Shown here in pieces: positions 34,591-46,394 of a DNA stretch of 64,000 nt; within the stretch, counting starts at the first letter, position 1; every line of letters starts with the position of its first letter. The notes beneath the pieces are model-generated. The model was not told the origin of the DNA. It saw only the letters and a program-made list of their open reading frames with translations, and did not search any database. The translations under genes and the position numbers were made by a program. This DNA is from Agrocybe praecox (Eukaryota; Basidiomycota; Agaricomycetes; Agaricales; Agrocybaceae), in contig OZ024840.1 of NCBI GenBank assembly GCA_964017145.1, positions 744,001 to 808,000 on the forward strand. Direction: 5' to 3'.

Positions 34591-37500
34591 TCATGATTTT
34601 GATTCAGCAGCAGCCATCTCCTTCCATATGTGCTGCAGCGTCTCCATAACAGTGAGAGGCTGGGCGACTGTGGATTCGGATGTACGAGCGCGTTTGGGCG
34701 GTCTACCACCCGCTACATCCCCATCCCCATCCCTATTGCTGTCAGCGTCCTTTATTTCTTCATCCACATTGTCACCATTTTCTTGTCCGGATACAGACTT
34801 CCGTTTTTCCGCCAGGAACTGCAGGTATGCCAGGCTGTGTCGTGGTCCCCTTGGGCGAGCCATATTAAGAGGAGGCGCAGCAAACCACAAGACTTCGTTC
34901 GTTTCTGGATCACGATCGAAGAGTTTAACTGTTGACAGAGCAAATATACCCCGTGGTACGAATATCCAGCAGGCAGTTAGTGTTGGTGATTGATTTGATG
35001 ATTCGGACAGGTGTGTCAAGCATATTGATGCAAGACCAAAAAATCAAAGCAAACATATATCGGGAGAACAGGAGAGAATCAATCAATACACGCAAATGGA
35101 TGAAAGAGGAAGAAAATCAATTAAGAACAGTCAGAAAATAGGTATTCTGGTGCGTGCAACAGCCACATACCTGTTTCCTGTGGGAGCCTCTCTACTTGGG
35201 CAATACCTCCAATCGCCACCAACCCCCCAGCTGCTGTGATTACCGACCTATCAGGAACTGCAGAGCGCTGATTGACTTGCTGCTGCTGATACTGGATCTG
35301 CTGAGAGTACATATTGCTTTGGCTCATGTACGACGTCGAATATGTGGGGGTTGCTAGAACTGTAGGAGTGTAAGCGGAGGGCGTGGCCCTCGCACCACTC
35401 CCGCTTGCTACACCAATTCCCCCACTAGCGGCCTCGTTACGACTCTTCCTCCTTCCGCCATCATCTTCTGTCTCACCATGAGGCGTTTGTATGATGCCAC
35501 CTGGCCCTTTACTTTTACCTCCCGTCGAAGTCGCACCAGCGCCTTTCACCAAGAAAGGACTCGGTACCCTGATGGGGTAGACCATCCTTTCAAATGGATA
35601 TATGGGCATAAACTCGGTGCTCTGTCTGACTTCCTCAGGCACACAGGAGTTCCAATTCTTGATTCTGACAAAGGCATGGTCGCGATCGTTATACCTTGCG
35701 TCACATACATACAGGGGAAACCCAGGATACCAGTACGGAGGTCGGGGACGTCCCCGGATGTGTCTCGCCGTAAACTGGCACGCAACCTTTTCAATTATGT
35801 CTTCAACTGGATGGTCAGCAAAGTGGCCTATGTAGTTGTTCAAATGGATCAGTCAGCGATTTGTTCGTAAAACTTCTATACGGATAAATAAGCGATAATG
35901 AAATTACGTACTCGTTTTGAAGATTTCTCCCTCCCAGAATTGTCGGCTTGCTGGATGGAAAGTCTGCGACAAGGAAATTAGGTATTATTATTTGACAGCG
36001 AAGGCACATCGTATTACCTGTTCCGGTCTATAATACCATGACACTGTTATTCCATATTGCCCTTTCTTGTCCCTGTGATTAAATTTTAGATACTATAATC
36101 CAAAGAGAGAAACGGATGGGCACATACAATTCATCCGAAACCCAACACCTAAAGACTTGTCCTACAATTGGCTTACTAGGATCATCTGCATTCGCCAAAT
36201 GAACCCAGTCTGCCAACTTGAGCTTCCATCCCTTGTAGTTGATTTCGTCCACAAATGTCCTGTCTCTTGAGAGTACACGATGTGTGGTTACATTTGCCAC
36301 ACCTTCGCTGTCAGCGCCATGAACAGGTTTTACAGTTCCAGGACCAGCTTTCAGGGCGGCAAAGTTCGTGGATGAGACGTATGGTGCAGCAGGCGGGTTT
36401 GGAGATGTGAGTGACTGGTATAGACGCTAATGGGGTAGACCGACAGACGATGATCAGAAGTCGAAGGCCAACTGAGGGAAGTAGGAGCATACCTGTAGAA
36501 GCAGTGTTCGACCGTATGCTTCTGTACCAGGGTCGTGCCACCGCCGCGCTTTCTCGAAGAGGTACATCATATCTCTGTCGAAGTCTCTAGCACTTTTGTA
36601 CATCTTATGTCTTGTTCGAGTCTGGTGGAAGGCGATTGAGCATGGTAACGAAGGGACTTCAGATGTAAGAAATTGCCCACCTCAATCTGCTTGAATGATA
36701 GAGGCGCGGTTATTGAAAGATGCAACGACGGTGAAGACTCCTCCGGTACAGCTTCTAAACATGCTGCTAGACGATTTCCGCTTCGAGAATAGATAAGACG
36801 TTAGTTTGTTCTGAGTAGAATGATCTAAACAGATGCACGCTCACATTATGTCTTTATACGTTTTAATGGCATTAACAATGTCCGAAAAGCGTTCCTTTGC
36901 GATATATTAGAAATGAACAACAAAACCCTACGAGTAGGACCAGAAAAAAAGACGTACTGGATGGATTTCATTCATCCAACCATCGGGCCCAAGACCAGGC
37001 CACTTCGGCAAACCTCTTTCCAGCTGCTTAACAATTTCCTCACTCTGTGGATCTCTCTCTACTTGGAACGCCGGTCCTTCCTCTTCGTGCTCATCAGATT
37101 CGCCAGGTGAGACGCCTTCCACGTCTATGTCAGGTGTTTGGCGTTGCGCAGATTTTGGACGGATCGGAACAGGTTTGGTGTGTAAGTAGCTGGCTGTGGC
37201 TGTGGTGCTAGTACTTGCGGCGGGTGTTGGTGCAATTGCGCGTTGTACTGCAGGCGTCGCAGTGTGTGTGATGGGAGCGGTGGAGGCGGGCAATGGAACG
37301 GGTGCTGCAGGTGCAGGTGTTAGAGGCGCCGGTGTCGATATAGAAGGTGTCGTTGTTTCGGGTTCTTCTTTTGCAGTTCCACTGCTTTCAACGTCATTTT
37401 GTGACCCGTGCACTTTTTGGGCAGAAGAGGGAGGAGGAGAAGCACGGAAAGCAGGAAGCACACTTCGTTTCTTCCATTCTGTTTCGAGTAGATTCTGTAT

Positions 37501-37920
37501 GTGAGAGATGAATGAGTAAATCTTTGAGGCGAAAGATGCGAGTGTCAGTACTCACTTTGAGTGTGCCTGCATCTGCAGCTATTTGGCTCTCTGATTCATT
37601 ATAGAACAACGCGTTCCAAAACACGAGAGACAAATCCGTGTACACATCCGTAGCTTCTCTATAACGTCCTTTAGTGACTCCCGACTGGATATTATTCAGG
37701 CAGCGTGGCTCTGGTATAACCTAATTGATGAATCTAGGTTACAGAGGTAACACATTCAGGCAATAAGGAAACTGACCTCATAGTATTCCGGCCATTCGTT
37801 TCGGTCAACCAGATCCATAAACATACCAGCCAACTGTCTTCTTCCTCTTGGAGATGTAGCAGATAGCAAGGCATCAATAACCTCTTCAATAGCGGTTTTC
37901 TGGGCTGGTGTTATCGGCAT
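34591..37920 (-). CDS. RSC1/RSC2-like tandem-bromodomain BAH protein, 841 aa
   Basis: Minus-strand exons 37920-37777, 37720-37556, 37494-36958, 36894-36845, 36780-36681, 36621-36493, 36426-36128, 36072-36018, 35963-35912, 35827-35171 and 34928-34591 join in phase to 841 codons plus stop. Bromodomain 1 spans residues ~5-115 (EYYEVIPEPRCLNNIQ, LVFWNALFYNESESQIAADA). A Pro/Thr/Ala-rich linker follows. Bromodomain 2 spans ~283-385 (FSDIVNAIKTYKD to LFEKARRWHDPGTEAYG), and then comes a BAH domain (~425-560: GWKLKLADWVHLAN, VGQVFRCWVSDE, ISVSWYYRPEQT-like). This order is that of RSC1/RSC2 of the RSC chromatin remodeller. The last intron (~242 nt) is unusually long for this gene. Bromodomain 2 lacks the acetyl-lysine-binding Asn. 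Confidence 0.9.
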
Positions 37921-39114
37921 GGTGTTTTGTTAAATCCAGTAATGCAGGTCCGGCTAGATAGCGGTAGTCGATATGTGAATTTTAACGCGTTCTTTAACAC
38001 GCAAAAAGTTGTATACGGAAAAGAATAGATATATATCTCAAATAGTATACTCTGAGATGGAAATGATGTAGGACCGCAGACAAGGGTGCATATATGAGTA
38101 TGTCAGTTGAAACGACGAAGCGGTTACGGTCTTGTCTCAACAAATTATCGTGACACTTACCCGCATGCATCCCGTGGCGTGACCACGCGTGACCAGCTGA
38201 TTAGCCTTTTAACAATGACAGTGAGAACCACAGTAGTACCGCCGAATGTGTACCTATATGTATGTAGTAAAAAGAAAGGGGAAAAAATGGTTATTCAAAG
38301 GCAATAAATACATTTGCTTAAAGGGACAAAAGGGGAGTAATTCACAAAATATAAACCCTCATTCTTGATAATTTCTGTCAGCCTGGGAGTTCGTTCGTGA
38401 ATCATTTGAGCTCATTTTTGTTTCTTCCTTAAGGTGGAGTTTTGGTCAGGTAAATCATTATCATATTCATTATCACCAGTCAACGCGAGGGCACTATCCA
38501 ATACCGAAACCTATTCATCCGCGAAATAGGTTACAAAGTTTGACCGTATAAGTACGGGAAACGTCTTCATGGCCCATTTCAACCTAATATGGCGTTTATC
38601 CATACAACCCCTTTCTGTTTCAATGGGAATCGAATATGAGCTTATATTGCATGGAATGGCGGCATGTACTTCCATGGACTAGTCCGCCTAAAGATCAGTC
38701 ACATTGGCTCTTAGGGCAGGAACAAAGACCTGATATTGAAACGGTGGATGAACCATCCAATCACTCCTTTCTTCTTCGTTTTCTGCGAGGTTATGCATTG
38801 CAGTCGTTTCAAGGACGTCGAATTTTGATAGCAGAGAAAGGATGTGTGTCTTCTGCCATGAACCAGGCACGAAACAGCCCAGAGTGATTCGAGAGAAGAT
38901 CATGAGTTGCAACCTTCAAAAGTCGGAACGTTGAAATATCTTTAGGTTATCGATGTCCTTCTTTCCGTTGTGAGGCATGACTTCAATGTATGATAGGAAC
39001 CGCATCTTTCAATTTCTGTGAGAATAATCTAATAACTGCACCGCGGTTCCAGCCCATGGCATAGGGTGATGTTGTCGATCAATGTACTCATACAATATGT
39101 TCCGACGTTCAATC
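37921..39114. other. intergenic, no supported gene
   Basis: This is the upstream region of the RSC-like gene and the 3' flank of the kinase gene. Both strands have short open stretches around 38636-38912 without a recognisable motif. Confidence 0.5.
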
Positions 39115-39987
39115 CTATGAACTCAGAATTGGCATGTTCTTACTCTTGATAATCCTGGTAGGATCTAGCATATTTTCCAGGATAAATTTACCATCTGCAA
39201 GGTAAATGAGTCAGCCGACTATTTGAACCAAGAAAGAGGTCTGGCGTACTGGGTATATCATTCTCATCTGCGCGCCAAATCGCCTCCATACTGCTACTCG
39301 CTACTCCTGTGAGCACATGCCGTTGCACGAGTCTCTTCTTAGCTTCTTTCATGTCTATTTCGATAAACCATCGCTCATCCAACAGTCTTCCAGCACTCTG
39401 CCAGGGTTCGATGTTGAGAAAGACATAAAGACCTTCGATGATCACAATCCTGTGGTAGAGATGAATGGACACCGCATCTGGGACAGGGTCTTTTAGTGCA
39501 TGGTCGAAAGAGGGGGCTGTGAGCGTCAATTTATTGTTGAGGTTTCGTAGCCTTCGTAGGAACGCGAGGTACCCTGTATCGTCGAACGTCCAGTGGATGC
39601 CACGACGATTGTGCGCCTCATCTGGGTCGGGAAAATCGTTCAGCTGCTCACGAGTGAGATGCCAGCCATCTAGACCGACTAAAATGGCTTGCTCGTGCTC
39701 CGATATTTCGCCTGCTGGGGCATCTGCGGTGCCTTGATTACGATCCGCAAGTATCCCATTAACGCGCGCTGTCAGGAGCTGCGCGAAAGTCGACTTCCCA
39801 GACGCAGGTATACCTGCAATCCCTATCACAACACGCTCAGGAGCAGATGTGCTGGATATGTGACAAGAAAATGCTGTACAATTAGTATGCTGCGGAACGG
39901 GTCTAATAAGAATGAACATGAATTGCACACTTACGAGTCAAGTTTGTCCACTAAAAATTTCGACAATTCTTCGATTTCTGCGTCCAT
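39115..39987 (-). CDS. P-loop kinase of the uridine kinase/YFH7 type, 244 aa
   Basis: Minus-strand exons 39987-39935, 39851-39250 and 39194-39115 join in phase to 244 codons plus stop. The start MDAEIEELSKFLVDKLDS precedes a Walker A loop IGIAGIPASGKST (residues 27-39). Further features are VGLDGWHLTREQL, RRGIHWTFD, APSFDHALKDPVPDAV and the Walker-B-like VIIEGLYVFLN. These match the phosphoribulokinase/uridine kinase family, in particular the small fungal YFH7-like and bacterial FrcK/PanK-like members that phosphorylate small metabolites. The true substrate is unknown. The first exon carries only 17 codons and would be missed if the internal ATG in the intron were used. It shares a 382-bp promoter region with the divergent GH99-like gene. 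Confidence 0.88.
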
Positions 39988-40369
39988 GGTTCGAAGAATC
40001 CGAAATCCTTCTCCTAAGAGTACTGGTACAGCAGATGTTATGAATAGACTCCATAGAAGCGGTGCGAATGTTCAAGTCCATCCGGAATCGTGATGGTTAT
40101 CTTTTCCAGGCCGATTGCCAGAACGCGTGCCGCGCCGACTTGTCAACATGTCACTAGTCACTTGGCACAGCATTATCATTTGTGGCGGTGAACTTTAACC
40201 AAGTTAACCATCCGAGGAAAGGTCCCAACGTACTTATTCGGCCCTGCTCTCACATATATAGCTCTTGTAGTTCATCCAACATTTTGTTTAATACAGAGAC
40301 TATCCTTCTTCACGACAGTTCTTAACAGAAATCGCGCATCTTTATACTCGATAACAGATTAAAGGCATA
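39988..40369. promoter_or_regulatory. bidirectional promoter region (kinase / GH99-like)
   Basis: 382 bp lie between the start codons of two divergent genes. A short run acatatatagc (about 40251-40261) could serve as a TATA-like element for the plus-strand gene. No other motif is supported. Confidence 0.45.
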
Positions 40370-43300
40370 ATGGCGAGCTCAAGCTCGAGCAATACAGTAG
40401 AGAAGATCTTGAAAAGGTGAGGGTCATATTTCCCTGGCGATTGAATAAGTTTCGATTCACGAATCGTTTAAGAGCTAATCCAACGACGATACAAGACAAA
40501 TTTCTTGTCGGATACCAAGGATGGTGAGAGACAAATTACAATGGGCCTCGAGCTTGAGCGGAATTGACTTCTTCTCAAGGTTTACCTGCCCAGGAGATGG
40601 AGAACCTGTCGGACCAGGGCATCATGGCTGGTTGCATTGGTTTAACTACCCTATACCCGATGGTGGGCGGCCAAACACCGACGTCTGGCCAGACGTTTCT
40701 GCTTGCTCGCCTTCAGAGCTCTTCCCTGCTCCAGGACTCAAATCAAAGACAGGAGAACCTGTGTTTCTATTCTCGTCGAGAAATGCAAAGACAGTACAGA
40801 GGCATTTCCGATGGATGGCGGAGCATGGAGTCGATGGTGCATTTTTGCAGAGGTTTGCAGGGCAGTGCGATATGGAACAGGGGAATGAAGGTATTCGGCG
40901 CATTCGCGATGAGGTTGGAGATCGAGTTAGGGAGGCTGCTGAGAAAGAAGGCAGAGTATATGCTATAATGTGAGACACCTTTATTGTATTCATGACCAGC
41001 GCCATTAACATGGTTGCATAGGTATGACGTTTCTGGAGTTCCAGCAGATCGTATACGCAAAGTTTTGGAGCAGGACTGGGTGCATCTCATTCGACAGAAA
41101 GGCATATTAGACAGCCCAAATTATCTGAAAGAGAAAGGAAAACCTGTCGTAGCACTATGGGGTATGTTATTTATTGCTCTCGGTTCCATATACTCAAGGA
41201 TTGTCAGGATTTGGCTTCGATAATGCTGGGCATACACCCGAACTTGTGCACTCAGTAACCCAGTTCTTCAGAAATACGACTCCAGGTGGAGTGTATATTA
41301 TGGGCGGCACTCCCGCGCACTGGCGTACTGCGCAGGGTGACGCCGATCGCAACCCGGCCTTCCTGAACGTCTGGCTGAACGATTTTGATGCCATCTCTCC
41401 TTGGACAATTGGAAGATATGGAAACGAACGTGATGCGGACAGGTTTTATGAAGAAAAGATGACGGGTGATTCTGAAATGATAAAGAAACATAATGAAGAA
41501 AAAGGGACAAGAGTGGATTATATTCCTGTAGTGTATCCAGGAGGATCGGTATGTTTTACTGTAATTTCTCTCTTGATTCACTTAAACTAATTAATTCATA
41601 CTAACAGGGTTTTAATCTCTCTGAAGGAAAATGGGGATTTAATGACATAAAGCGCAACGGGGGTCGATTCTTGTGGAAACAAATTTCCAATGCCAAAAGA
41701 CTCGGGGTACGCACCGTGTATGGCGCGATGTGGGATGAGTACGTGGACCTCCTGGTGCTGAGAATACACTGGCTAAGTTTTTCTTAATGCAACATCAGAT
41801 ATGACGAAGGGACTGCATTCATGCCTATCGTCGAACACAAGCGGCTTTTGCCCGAATCAGATAAGTATCACTTCATGGCACTGGATGAAGATGGTTACGA
41901 TCTACCGTCTGATTGGTGAGTCTTCTGTACCTTTCACTTTCAGTTTTGTACTCTCTGCGTATTGGTGGGCTCTTCGGACGAAATCACATCGCAGCACATC
42001 TTGGTATCTTGTCACTTCATTCCTCCGTGGACCGTTGCACTCGGGTGAATGTATCCTTTCTGGATTCCAACATTTTCCACCTATCCTTGTGCCCTGTCTT
42101 TTCCGTTCGTTCCACTTTCCCGTTCGCTGCTTATCTCTTTTTTGTTACCCCAATTTTTTTCGACATAAACTCAATTGACTGATCGGTGATTCTCGATTAT
42201 CAACAGGTACATGCGCATATGTGGTTTTGCCGCTGAAGCTCTCCGGAGCGAACGTCTGGTGCATGAAACGTTCCCTGTGAAGGAATTGCAGGATTATTAT
42301 TCGTCGAGGCCAAGATACGAGGAGGTGGATGTTAGTCGGAAAGGAGAGTTTATTTCTGGAAGTGTAGTGACAAACGCAAGTACTAGTGAGACTGGGGACA
42401 ATAGCCAGGGGGGACAGACGTATGTTGAGTGGCTGGCGGGTCAGAAAGAGGAGAAAGAAGAACCGCCCCCGCCTCCCTATACCCTTGAAGCCGATGAAGG
42501 GGTAGCCGGAGCCTCGTCCGGACCAGCACCAACGCCCACCGTTGCTGATGCCAGACGAGGTTCGATACCACCTTCAGCTGCGGTTAGTCCGGGCCTAGCT
42601 CAGGGACATAGTCCAAGCCAACTTCAGCAACATAATATTCACGATGTCGCGGGAAGTCACCCTCATTCGCCAACTCAAGTAATGCACAACACTGGCGAAG
42701 GCTCGCAACCTATGTCTAGTAATGGCAACTATCCAGGGCCTGCTTCGACTCCCCATCCTGGACTCGGAAATACTACTTCTCAACCTCAACAATCATACCC
42801 CCCTCCTTCTGCCTATGGTCCGCCCCCGAATATCCAGCATCCGCCGCCGCCGCAACAGCAACAGCAAGATCCTGTATCAACTTTAACATATGATTTCGAG
42901 AGACAAAATTTATCTTCCACTTCATCTCCTCCCCCTCAACCCAATGTAGATTTAGGTCGTCGTCCTTCAGCTGCTGCATCAATTTCATCACCTCCCGTTC
43001 ATTCTGCACATCCACCCACTGGGCCAGGAGCAACAAGTGGCCATCCCTCCCGCCCGACCAGTGGGCAAAGTAATCATGGCCAATCGCATTATCATTACCC
43101 ACAGCAGCAGCAGCAGCCACCATCCTCTCAATTGGCCCCCAGGCCTAGTTTTTCAACGAGACCAATATCGTATCAAAACCAAACCGGTCCGCAGCCTCTG
43201 CAACAGCCAATTGGAGGTGCATCTTCGTCGCAATGGCCTCCCCCCGAGTGGGGAGTTGGACCCAGCTCGATAGGACCCTCATCCTCATCCACCCCAACTG

Positions 43301-44573
43301 CGACAGCACCCCACTCGACCTATCCTAGTAACGTTGGTGGTGCTAATTTGAGCAGACCACAGTCGTTTTCGGCTTCGACTGTGGCTGGAGCCTCAGCAGC
43401 AGCAGGGGCGAACCTACGTCCACATTCAAGCGTCAGCACACGGCCTTCCGCTGCCAGTTCTTACACCTCAACTCCGCCAACCGCAATTTCTGCTCCGTAT
43501 ACGCCTTATAATCCCAATTCTTCTGCATATGCTCCTCCCCGCCCGACCTCTTCTCAATCACACGGGTACAGTAGCAGCTATGGACACTCGCCTACTCACG
43601 CTAATTTTCCAAGTGCAGGGCCGCCTCCACCCTCTTCGTACACCCCTCATCCACCGCCTGTTTCAAGTTATCCAGGATCCAACCAAGGATCATATAACAA
43701 CCCATCGTATACGGCCCCCGCACCTTGGGGAGGTGCCCTACCACCACCACACGCGTCTCCCCCACGTAGTCCTACAACTTTCCCAGATCAACCATCGTAT
43801 TCGCCTTACAGTTATAACCCGTCTGTGCTTCCTCCTTCTCATAATCAAACGTCTTCAACATTGTACCCCCATGGGCCGCGTACGTCCCCCCCACCGTCGA
43901 ATATGATGCCGAGCAGTGAGGGGCTGTACTTCCCGCAGGCCGAGGATACATATTATGGTGACAATGGTGGAAATAATATGAGCATGCCAGGCGCTGCGCC
44001 CTACGGATCAAGTTCATATTCCAATCCTTACGGCGGACCATCGTCCTCGTATTCCTACCCTCAAGCACATCCGGCCACGCCTCCACTTGATGCGCATTCT
44101 AGTGGCCCTTGGGTACCCAGCACAAATACAGGTTCGGCGCCTGCCCTCCCCCCACGTAAGTTTCTGTCTACTTTATTTTATTTTATAGTCATATTATTCC
44201 TACACACGTATTGAAGGGACCCCATTTTTCTTCCCATCTTTTTATTGATCATAGGTCCGCCTATGCATGCGAGTATGAATTCAGGGCATGCCAGCTACTC
44301 GAGCTATGGCGGAAGTGGAGGTGGAAGTGGTAGTTCGACTTCGAACTCGGGCTCAAAAATGTCAGGTGCGTTTGGGCTTGCGCTGAGTGCGGTAGATAAA
44401 GTTGCGGGGAAGAAGACAAGGGAACAGTTGGAGTCGCAGGTTGAGAGTCTGGCGCAGAGTAAGTTGTTCCTTTAGTTTTATCTAAACGCATTTTGTGATG
44501 GATTTGCTTGCTCATTTATTTTTTGCGTCGTCCTGTAGCGGGGACTAAGCTGTTCGGGAAATATATGAAATAG
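40370..44573 (+). CDS. GH99-like (xylosidase/arabinosidase-annotated) hydrolase with long disordered tail, 1137 aa
   Basis: Ten exons (40370-40416, 40473-40523, 40580-40969, 41022-41161, 41199-41548, 41608-41738, 41799-41915, 42207-44155, 44255-44458, 44539-44573) join in phase to 1137 codons plus stop. Residues ~25-450 form the enzyme-like part: VGYQGWFTCPGDGEPVGPGH, HGWLHWFNYP, GVDGAFLQRFAGQ, YDVSGVPADRI, GFGFDNAGHTP and RVDYIPVVYPGGSGFN. This pattern belongs to GH99/GH71-like proteins often annotated xylosidase/arabinosidase in fungi and bacteria. There is no signal peptide. Residues ~480-1090 are Pro/Ser/Gln/Tyr-rich and disordered, starting with a PPPPPY motif near residue 496. The C-terminus returns to an ordered segment (GAFGLALSAVDKVAGKKTRE). 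One intron is only 37 nt (41162-41198), another 291 nt. Confidence 0.88.
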
Positions 44574-46394
44574 GCTCAATATGTACATAATCCGAAGTTA
44601 ATAGTCATGGTTTGATCCTGTACCGTCTCTCTTGGCCTTAGTTATATTTGACTTGTTCACCGAAGGTTGCTGGTCGTAGTAGGGTCGAGATTGTTTTTGG
44701 ATATCGGTTTAGAGCTATCCGACAAGTGAGGAAAGAACATACAACGCGATACGCACAAACGGCCCATTATGCTTCGTGGGAAGGGCGAGACGAATTGTCG
44801 GTTCCAACTTTCTTTTTTCTCTTCCTTCCCCCCCTTGAACGCTAGAGGATGACGTCGATTTTTTGTCTCTCGCTAATCACATCACGATTGTGAATGTTTT
44901 GGTTTAATGTCATAGTAGAGTTGGCCGTGATTCTCTATATGGGATAGACTTGTATTTGTAGTTGTGCAGTGCTTTTCAATTAATTATGGTGTCTGTAGGT
45001 TCGAGAACTGGAGTAATTTTCGGTGTGATTATTCTTTTTCTATTTGGAAATGGACATATAAACTGATTTTGATTACAGATGTCAAAATAAAGAGGTATTG
45101 GAATTGATCGACTCCCTCAGTGCTTGAATATTTCATGCAGCCTCCTTGTTTTTCTAAGAAACGAGGCAGGCCGATTCAGATCTCGGCATATACAAAAAGG
45201 CATATACATTTTTTCATCATTTTCTCCCGAGCCTTGAAGCTTGAAGCTTTGAAGACCAGAAGAGAAGAGTGAAAAGAGGATGATGATGTCAATTTTAGAA
45301 CGAACGAGAAGAAGGGATTATCCATTTTCTAAACATAAAAAGAGGACCCTTCAGCGCCAGAAAAGTCGGCTGGGTGTCGGCACGCTCCGGCAGGGCTCTC
45401 GGCATGTGAATAACCACAAGGAGGAGGAGTCGAGAACACGAACCAACCATAAACAGTCAACAGAGATCATTGAAGGTAGACTGGTAAGCTCCGTTTGAGC
45501 TAAGGTCTTCTGAGCGGCTTTTGGCAGAAAATCATCTGTTTGAGATTCCGGGCAAGGTTTTTGAGTTCTAGCGTAGATTTTTGAAAAGGTTGTTGTATCA
45601 AAGAATGCCTGGTTAAAATCGAGGACTAAAATAATCGGCATTGCAATGAGGTATGCTATAGGAGGGTTTATCTAATCTCATAATATCTAAGTTAAGAAGT
45701 GACCATGCTAGAACCCCCGATTAGATGCTAGAAAAGGAGGGCACATCAGCATCAGGGGGTGTGTGGTTTCTTTTATCTTGTTCGTTGGACTGGATATTGA
45801 CACGGTTCGTATATAGCGTGTCTGAAAGCTTTATCGACAGCTAACACGCGTTTAGTTGGCAATGCGGACTTTGGGCTGATTTGAATGTGATCAATGATGG
45901 ATACATGAAGGCATGACTCCCGGCGTCGACGGTGACGGTGACAGCTGGGGGTAAGTGCAAAGGAAGGAGCTGAGGAGTTCGAATGGAAAGAAAGAATTTT
46001 CGTATTGTAATGTCCAGCAACGATGAGGTAAAAAGACTTATTGTCCAGAAGAGTTTTTAGATGGATGATCGAAGAAGGCCTGGCTGCAATCAGATAACAG
46101 TTTTAAGTTGTGAAATAAATTTTGGAGGGGATTTTTATTCAATTCTGAGCAGTTTCAGGGCTAATAGAGAGAAAAAACGTGGAGAAACATGCGGGAAAAG
46201 GTCTCCTAAGCAGCGTGCGAATGGGAAGTAAAAAGGTGAGCCGATGACTACGTAAAACGCGCAGGTGCCTGGCTTCTCAAATTCACATCTGGAGAGACGT
46301 ATTTGGATCAAAAAATATATAACATCACCAACACGCCTTTCAGTTTCGCCCGCTTTTCTTTGCTTTCTGTTGCTGACTCCCTGGACTGGCTTGG
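44574..46394. other. intergenic, no supported gene
   Basis: 1.8 kb of unremarkable sequence upstream of the zinc-finger gene. A direct ttgaagc repeat lies at about 45235-45250. Open frames up to ~126 codons on the minus strand near 46135-46515 overlap the zinc-finger start and show no motif. Confidence 0.5.

Noticed and set aside
34628..34993. Plus-strand frames of ~100-120 codons over the last RSC-like exon
   Set aside because: Antisense to conserved coding sequence; low-complexity translation.
42383..43123. Several minus-strand frames inside the GH99-like gene's tail
   Set aside because: They mirror the repetitive Pro/Gln/Ser codons of the sense strand; no independent signal.
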